Assembly: GCF_002205645.1 (NCBI RefSeq)
Contig: NZ_NIOF01000011.1
Span: forward strand, 182,845 to 246,844
Origin: Roseateles aquatilis
GTDB taxonomy: Bacteria; Pseudomonadota; Gammaproteobacteria; Burkholderiales; Burkholderiaceae_C
Length of the DNA stretch: 64,000 nucleotides
Reading direction: 5' to 3'
Within the stretch, counting starts at the first letter, position 1. Each line of letters begins with the position of its first letter. The position numbers and the translations under genes were made by a program. Below the pieces are notes generated by a model. The model saw only the letters and a list, made by a program, of their open reading frames with translations, did not search any database and had not been told where the DNA came from. Below, piece after piece: positions 57,329-64,000 of this stretch.

Positions 57329-58534
57329 TCAGTAGAGCTTCAGCATGGCGTCCATGTTGATCCGCAAGCGGATCTCGTGCGGTGCCAGGCTCGCCGTGAT
57401 CGTCTGGCCAGGCAGGCGTGTGTCACGCAACACCGGCACCGTCAGCGGCGTGCCGCTGCGACCCACCAGCGCGGCCACGATCGGCTCGTTGGCGCTGTGG
57501 CCACGCTTCAGGACCATGCCCTCCTCGCCACCGGTCAATCGCACCAGCGAGCCCGGCGGGTACAGGCCGATCGCCTTGATCAGCGCGGCACCCGCCTCGT
57601 CCGGCCGCTGCAGTTCGTCGAGATAGACGGCACGAGCCGCCTGCGCCGCCGACAGCGCCCGGCGGTTGCGGCGCGGGCTGAGTCGCGCCCCATAGAGGTC
57701 GATCCGGCGCAGCAGGCGACCCAGCAGCTCGCCGTCGGCGCGGCCCGCCAACGGGCCCGGACCCGCGTCGTGGTGCAACCGCACCGCGCCCAGCCAGGCC
57801 TCGTCGGTCACGCCGACCTCCAGCAGCAGGCTCGCGGCGCGATCGCCATGACCGGCCAGTTGCTCGCGCTGCGCCGGCGCCAGCGTCTCCGTGAGCAGCG
57901 CGTGCTGGTCCTGCTGCTGCGCGATGCCCAGATTCATCGTCAACGCGGCCAGACCCAGCGCGCGCCGTCGGCCTTCGCCCCAGCCCAGTTGGCGGGTGGT
58001 CATCTCGGCCAGCACCAGCGACAGCAGCGCATGCCGCGCGCTGTAACGCTCCGGCTCCAGGCCGGCGTCGTGGATCAGCGTCGCCAGCGAGGCGTCGGGC
58101 TGCTGCGTCAACCGCGTCAGCGCGGTGTCCTGCAACTGGGTCAGGCGGACCAGGAAATCCGGCCGCCGCGGATCGCGCAGCACCTGCTGCGCATGCCATT
58201 GCAGGTCGGACCAGATGGCGGTGTGCGCCGGCGCGGTCGGTGGCGTCAGCCGCATCGGCTGGGTCGGCTTGTATTCCGCCTTCGCGTTGGCGAGCGCCGA
58301 CAGCGACGCCCCCTGCAGCATCATCGTGTCGAGCTTGTGCGCAAGGGCGCGCTGGTATTCACGGGTCTCGTGCGCCTGCACGAAGGGGCCGCGCGCCAGC
58401 AGGTCCCGCACCTGCGGGGTGTCCGGCAACGGGTGCCCCGACGCGAACAGCAAATGCCCCGCCGCGTCACGCAGCGAGAACGTCAGCACCTGCCCCACGC
58501 GCAGGCTGTGAGGGGGAAGTTGGACCAGTTCCAC
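57329..58534 (-). CDS. Degenerate HD-GYP-domain protein
   Basis: 401 aa from GTG 58534 (AGGCGAC ten bases upstream). The N-terminal region has a DUF3391-like start ([24 protein letters not shown]). The HD-GYP-like domain (about 150-310) keeps His168 in SARHALL and HHD at 254-256, but the catalytic HD is replaced by Met200-Asn201 (AALTMNLG) and GYP is not seen. It is unlikely to hydrolyse cyclic-di-GMP. The C-terminus has a beta-rich region ([18 protein letters not shown]). It lies between the two halves of the split metH, on the opposite strand. Confidence 0.72.
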   Translation of the reverse strand: MELVQLPPHSLRVGQVLTFSLRDAAGHLLFASGHPLPDTPQVRDLLARGPFVQAHETREYQRALAHKLDTMMLQGASLSALANAKAEYKPTQPMRLTPPTAPAHTAIWSDLQWHAQQVLRDPRRPDFLVRLTQLQDTALTRLTQQPDASLATLIHDAGLEPERYSARHALLSLVLAEMTTRQLGWGEGRRRALGLAALTMNLGIAQQQDQHALLTETLAPAQREQLAGHGDRAASLLLEVGVTDEAWLGAVRLHHDAGPGPLAGRADGELLGRLLRRIDLYGARLSPRRNRRALSAAQAARAVYLDELQRPDEAGAALIKAIGLYPPGSLVRLTGGEEGMVLKRGHSANEPIVAALVGRSGTPLTVPVLRDTRLPGQTITASLAPHEIRLRINMDAMLKLY

Positions 58535-58891
58535 GGTCTTGTCGCCTCGTCGTCGGATGTATCTGAATGTGACCGTCGTCTTGGGCGAGCATACGCGCGG
58601 GCCCCTCGCCGGGAGGGAATCCGGCACGAACAAAGCAGGGCCGGACCGGTAGAATGCACGCCGTTTCCGCTCCTCGCGACGTCTGCCCGGCGATGCGTCG
58701 GCAGCGGCGGTTTCCGAGGAGCGTTGCGAGGGGTCCCGATCATCCGGGGGCCCGCCAGGCTCGGAACGACGGCGCCACACTCCGCGGGCCGTTCAACAAC
58801 GACGCTCACCGTCCCGCATCCCCGCGGGGTTGCGGTGAGTTGCGCGGCCCCGTCGATCGACCAGAGTTCCAGAAAGTCCGTCGAGGCCGTC
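58535..58891. other. Divergent control region between HD-GYP gene and metH2
   Basis: 357 bases: a -10-like TAGAAT (58650-58655) directed toward metH2, then the SAH riboswitch (58712-58811), then about 80 bases to the start codon. The first 110 bases hold the HD-GYP promoter, with no clear consensus. Confidence 0.65.
58712..58811 (+). promoter_or_regulatory. SAH riboswitch (S-adenosylhomocysteine-sensing)
   Basis: Matches the SAH riboswitch pattern: CCGAGGAGCG-TTGCGA at 58714-58729, then CCAGGCTCGG at 58755-58764 and an ACGCTCA block at 58802-58808. P1 is CCGAG (58714-58718) with CTCGG (58760-58764). The pseudoknot is GAGCGT (58719-58724) with ACGCTC (58802-58807). A GC-rich hairpin (GGGTCCC with GGGGCCC) lies between the two P1 arms, and a GAACG/CGTTC hairpin precedes the pseudoknot strand. 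In relatives SAH binding turns on methionine-cycle genes. It should drive metH2, 81 bases downstream. Confidence 0.88.
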
Positions 58892-61675
<2,784 letters not shown>

Positions 61676-62105
61676 GTTCGCAGGCCCCTGACGCTCTGGC
61701 CCCGTGGGGCGTGCCTGCGCGCCGCGGTGATGGATCGCGGGGTCGGCTCCCGACTTCCGGCTCTCCGCTCCCCGCTCCCAGCCTCCGACTGCGCTTCGCC
61801 AAACGCGGGCGCTCCACGGGGTGAGGGGGCTCCCTCCTGGACCCCCTCACCCCATTCCGGCCCCAACGACATCAATAGGTCGCGGGCCTTGGGGTGCAGG
61901 GGAGAGGGCGGGTAAGGGTGAAGGGAGGGGGCGAGGAGGGGGCACGCGATGCGCGGTGGCAACGAAAACACCTCGACGCGGCGTTGTCCTACAGGCGGCG
62001 TTTCACCCCTTTACAAAAGGAACAGGAACCGGGCCCCGCGACTTGTAACAGCGTGGCATTCTTCGCCCATCCCCGGAGATAGGGGTAAACCATAAGAGGT
62101 GAATC
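61676..62105. other. Intergenic region with GC-rich repeat elements
   Basis: 430 bases with no supported gene. It holds the inverted repeat at 61818-61853 and a purine-rich G tract (about 61899-61950), similar to mobile intergenic elements seen in beta- and gammaproteobacteria. Toward the end, AAGAGGTGA precedes the start of the glycine-zipper gene. Confidence 0.65.
61818..61853. repeat. 12-bp perfect inverted repeat (REP-like)
   Basis: GGGGTGAGGGGG (61818-61829) and CCCCCTCACCCC (61842-61853), with a 12-base loop. It is just past the metH2 stop and might end its transcript, or be a dispersed REP-type element. No T-run follows. Confidence 0.75.
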
Positions 62106-62765
62106 ATGGCGTTGAATACCAATCAAAAGATGGCTGCCGGCGCAGTTGGGGCAGCGGTGCTGGTCGTGGCGGCGTTCTTCGCAGGACGCCAGCAATCCGC
62201 GCCGTCGGCCGCCGACGCGCCGCTCGCCGCGGTGACGCAGCCCAACGTCGTCGACCGCAATGGCGCGAACGCCGCCGACGAGGCGCGCGCCGCCAAGCAG
62301 GCGGCGGCCGACACGGTGGCCCCGACGCGCGTGCCGGTGCAGCAACGCCCGGTGACGCAACCAGCGCGCGACAGCGGCGGGTATGCGGACGCCTCCAGCG
62401 CGAGCGGTGATACCCAGAGCGCGCCGCGTCTGTGCGCAAGCTGCGCGACGGTGCTGTCGGTCCGTACCGAGGCCCGTGAGGGCCAGGGCTCCGGCATCGG
62501 CGTGGTCGGTGGCGCGGTGGTCGGCGGCCTGCTGGGCAGCGCGATCGGCGGTGGCACCGGCAAGAAGATCGCCACGGTCGGTGGCGCCGTCGCGGGCGGC
62601 TACGCCGGCAACGAGATCGAGAAGCGCCAGCGCAGCACCACCGTCTGGGTCGTCCGCATGCGCAATGCCGACCAGAGCATCCGCACGATGCAGTTCAGCC
62701 ATGACCCGGGCGTGCAGAACGGCGACGTGGTGCGGGTGAACGACGGGCAGTTGATCCGCCAGTAA
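62106..62765 (+). CDS. Glycine-zipper 2TM-domain protein (SlyB-like)
   Basis: 219 aa. N-terminal membrane segment (AAGAVGAAVLVVAAFFAG), a Ala/Thr/Pro-rich linker (about 30-105), a CASC pair and then the glycine-zipper domain (about 126-165: GIGVVGGAVVGGLLGSAIGGG; GGAVAGGYAGNEIEK), ending in a beta region. Unlike SlyB it has no lipobox, so it is anchored by its N-terminus. Such proteins stabilise the envelope. RBS AGAGGTG is close to ATG 62106. Confidence 0.83.
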   Translation: MALNTNQKMAAGAVGAAVLVVAAFFAGRQQSAPSAADAPLAAVTQPNVVDRNGANAADEARAAKQAAADTVAPTRVPVQQRPVTQPARDSGGYADASSASGDTQSAPRLCASCATVLSVRTEAREGQGSGIGVVGGAVVGGLLGSAIGGGTGKKIATVGGAVAGGYAGNEIEKRQRSTTVWVVRMRNADQSIRTMQFSHDPGVQNGDVVRVNDGQLIRQ

Positions 62766-62837
62766 ACCCCCACGGCTGACACACCCCACGGCCTGACGTC
62801 GATGGCATTGCGCCAGCGATGACAGCGCCTGGGTGGC

Positions 62838-62885
62838 AACGGCGATGGCAACGGCGATGGCCGTAGCCAGGACCAGGACCAGGAC
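62838..62885. repeat. Hexanucleotide-type repeat in the gap before comM
   Basis: GGCAAC and GGCGAT alternate (two rounds, about 62838-62863), followed by CCAGGA three times. It lies between the stops of two convergent genes and has no coding role. It resembles the hexamers in the 12903 gene and glcE. Confidence 0.8.
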
Positions 62886-62931
62886 TGCGATGGGGGCGGC
62901 GACGGGCCGCGGCGGGTGAGGGCGGTTGTGC

Positions 62932-63593
62932 TCACTCCCTGCCGGGCAGGGCTCGTCGCCACTGAATCGCCTCTGCCACGTGGGAGGCTCCGATCGTCTC
63001 GCTGCCGGCCAGGTCGGCCACCGTTCTCGCGATTCTCAGCACGCGGTGGTAGCTGCGGCCGGACCAGGCCAGCCGCGCGGCTGCGCGATGCAGCATGGTC
63101 TCCGCTGAGGACTCCAGATGCAGGTGCGCGTCGAGCCGTGCGGGCGGCAGCAGTCCATTGATGCACCCCTGCCGCGCGATGGCGAGCTGCCATGCGGCGG
63201 CCACCCGCCGCGCCACCGTCGCGCTGCTTTCCCCGTCCGCCGCCGCCGACAGCACCGCGGCCGGCAGCACCGGTACGTCCACCATCAGATCGATCCGGTC
63301 CAGCAGGGGCCCCGAGAGCCGGCCCTGATATCGCGCGACCTGATCCGGCGAGCAACGGCAGGCCTTCGTCGGATTGCCGAGGTGTCCGCAGGGGCAGGGG
63401 TTCATCGCGGCGACGAGCTGGAATCGGGCCGGGAACTCCGCCTGATGCGCGGAGCGCGAGATGTGGACGCGTCCCGTCTCCAGCGGCTCGCGCAATGCCT
63501 CCAGCGAGGTGCGTTGAAACTCCGGCAGTTCGTCCAGGAACAGCACGCCGTGCTGCGCGAGCGTGATCTCGCCGGGCCGCGGCGGTGAGCCGC
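62932..63593 (-). pseudogene. comM: comM/yifB (Mg-chelatase-like AAA ATPase), 5' part cut off by a transposon
   Basis: The frame reads from the transposon junction as GSPPRPGEITLAQHGVLF, then LDELPEFQRTSLEALREPLE and MNPCPCGHLGNP, the C-terminal half of ComM/YifB, and finishes with the complete C-terminus (about 220 residues remain of about 500). ComM is a helicase-like ATPase that helps branch migration in natural transformation. Walker A and the N-terminal Lon-like domain are missing; they are expected beyond the transposon. A GTG inside could start a short frame but would not give a functional protein. Confidence 0.85.
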
Positions 63594-63690
63594 TGTGAGG
63601 TGTCTCACTCGATGCGACTGGGAAGACGCTGGAACAATGGGTTAGGAGCTGTTGGTACCCGATTGAATGCGACGAGAGTTGCCATATTCG

Positions 63691-63913
63691 ATGCGACTGG
63701 CCCTACAGAACAACCCAAATTGGCGCGACTATCCCGATGAAGATTTCTTCAGTCCGAAAAATTCCGACCAACCGGCGCAGCGTGCGCGGAAATTTGAGTT
63801 GGCCAGGTGGGGGGCAGGTGGCGTTTGAGTCGCACCTGGAGCGCGACTTCCTGTACCTCCAGCGCCACTCGTTGTCGGTGCTTGAGGTCGTGTCTGAATC
63901 GACCCGGGTCCAG
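63691..63913 (+). pseudogene. tnsA-like endonuclease gene, frameshifted and interrupted
   Basis: Starts at ATG 63691 (MRLALQNNPNWRDYPDEDFF) and stops after 45 codons. In the next frame the TnsA signature VAFESHLERDFLYLQRHSL continues to VLEVVSESTR. The shift lies in a run of six G (63809-63814), where removing one G restores the frame. It then stops at the edge of the IS3-type element. It would be a heteromeric-transposase endonuclease subunit; here it cannot be full length. Confidence 0.75.
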
Positions 63914-64000
63914 TAGACACCTTCGAGCCTCAAACTGAGGCCCAATCGGAGGTGCCATGCAAAGCAAGCAACCCTACCCAGAAGAATTCAAGATCGAGGC
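63906..64000 (+). mobile_element. IS3-family insertion sequence, left end (partial)
   Basis: An insertion sequence enters inside the tnsA-like frame at about 63904-63914; its terminal repeat cannot be fixed without the other end. The transposase reading frame begins about 45 bases in, as is usual for IS3-type elements. The rest runs past the window. Confidence 0.65.
63957..64000 (+). CDS. IS3-family transposase OrfA (3' partial)
   Basis: Starts at ATG 63957 with GGAGG four bases upstream and encodes MQSKQPYPEEFKIEA, the usual start of IS3-group OrfA proteins, which continue with a helix-turn-helix. Only 14 complete codons are in the window. Confidence 0.75.
   Translation, partial: MQSKQPYPEEFKIE

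Larger units (their letters stand above)
63594..64000 (+). mobile_element. Left end of a Tn7-like (Tn6022-type) transposon inserted in comM
   Basis: The element begins about 63594 (TGTGAGGTGTC) at the comM break, with GCCGC outside it, close to the ACCGC duplication reported for comM insertions in Acinetobacter (from memory). Three copies of a TCGATGCGACTGG-type motif (63609-63621, 63663-63675, 63688-63700; the first and third identical) look like transposase-binding sites. A tnsA-like frame follows. The remainder is outside the window. Confidence 0.78.

Noticed and set aside
57305..58891. N-terminal extension of metH2 back through the HD-GYP gene
   Set aside because: It would add about 529 residues antisense to the HD-GYP gene and would run through the SAH riboswitch. 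The family N-terminus begins just after 58892.
63703..63945. Minus-strand frames in the transposon end
   Set aside because: They are antisense to the TnsA signature and cross the IS boundary.

Overview
This 64-kb window is GC-rich (about 68% in a counted line of the glp operon) and packed with genes, many joined by ATGA-type start/stop overlaps. The family mix points to Burkholderiales, most likely the Sphaerotilaceae (Roseateles/Mitsuaria/Rubrivivax-like). The markers are a DUF3567 protein, DUF2917 beside a MocR regulator, PhaM, a MetH encoded as two genes, an S-adenosylhomocysteine (SAH) riboswitch and the uncharacterised HPr-rel-A cassette. No rRNA, tRNA or CRISPR array was seen.

Layout. 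1-7658 (+): glycerol-3-phosphate operon glpD-S-T-P-Q-U-V (dehydrogenase plus ABC importer). 7770-9589 (+): a visibly AT-richer two-gene island, an OLD-like AAA ATPase and a DUF4276 TOPRIM-like partner, a candidate defence module. 9634-13655: TerB-like protein, an RDD/ClpP-like membrane protein, a BamE-like lipoprotein and a protein with hexanucleotide-encoded dipeptide repeats. 13756-17569 (-): ECF sigma factor, Ser/Thr kinase and a small protein, ending at a clear terminator. 17874-23357: degenerate GGDEF protein, acetyltransferase, and a TonB receptor plus beta-propeller phytase operon. 23545-32260: second degenerate GGDEF protein, two AraC regulators, DMT transporter, alpha/beta hydrolase, MocR/DUF2917 divergent pair and an S41 protease. 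32435-36927 (-): pssA, then the four-gene HPr-rel-A-type cassette (putative secreted substrate, PqqD-like, HPr-kinase-like, nucleotidyltransferase) and a small protein. 37013-40765 (-): ABC exporter and lipoprotein phosphatase. 40963-45300 (-): glycolate oxidase glcDEF with its terminator; GlcE carries 25 Gly-Thr repeats. 45450-53639 (-): FIST protein, PhaM, MarC, TraB/GumN, tandem AAA+ ATPase, DUF3567 with a structured leader, and DUF3108. 53661-55422 (+): FAH-like protein and DUF4197. 55558-61675: methionine synthase split into metH1 and metH2, separated by three tandem 184-bp structured repeats, an opposing degenerate HD-GYP gene and an SAH riboswitch that serves metH2. 62106-62765: glycine-zipper protein. 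62932-64000: comM/yifB cut by the end of a Tn7-like (Tn6022-type) transposon, whose tnsA-like gene is frameshifted and interrupted by an IS3-family element running off the window.

How the parts work together. The glp genes import and oxidise glycerol-3-phosphate. The TonB receptor, phytase and secreted phosphatase suggest scavenging of organic phosphate. GlcDEF oxidises glycolate. MetH1 and MetH2 together would make methionine, with the riboswitch matching MetH2 synthesis to SAH. The least explained parts are the HPr-rel-A cassette, the ATPase/TOPRIM island, the 184-bp repeat array and the comM insertion.
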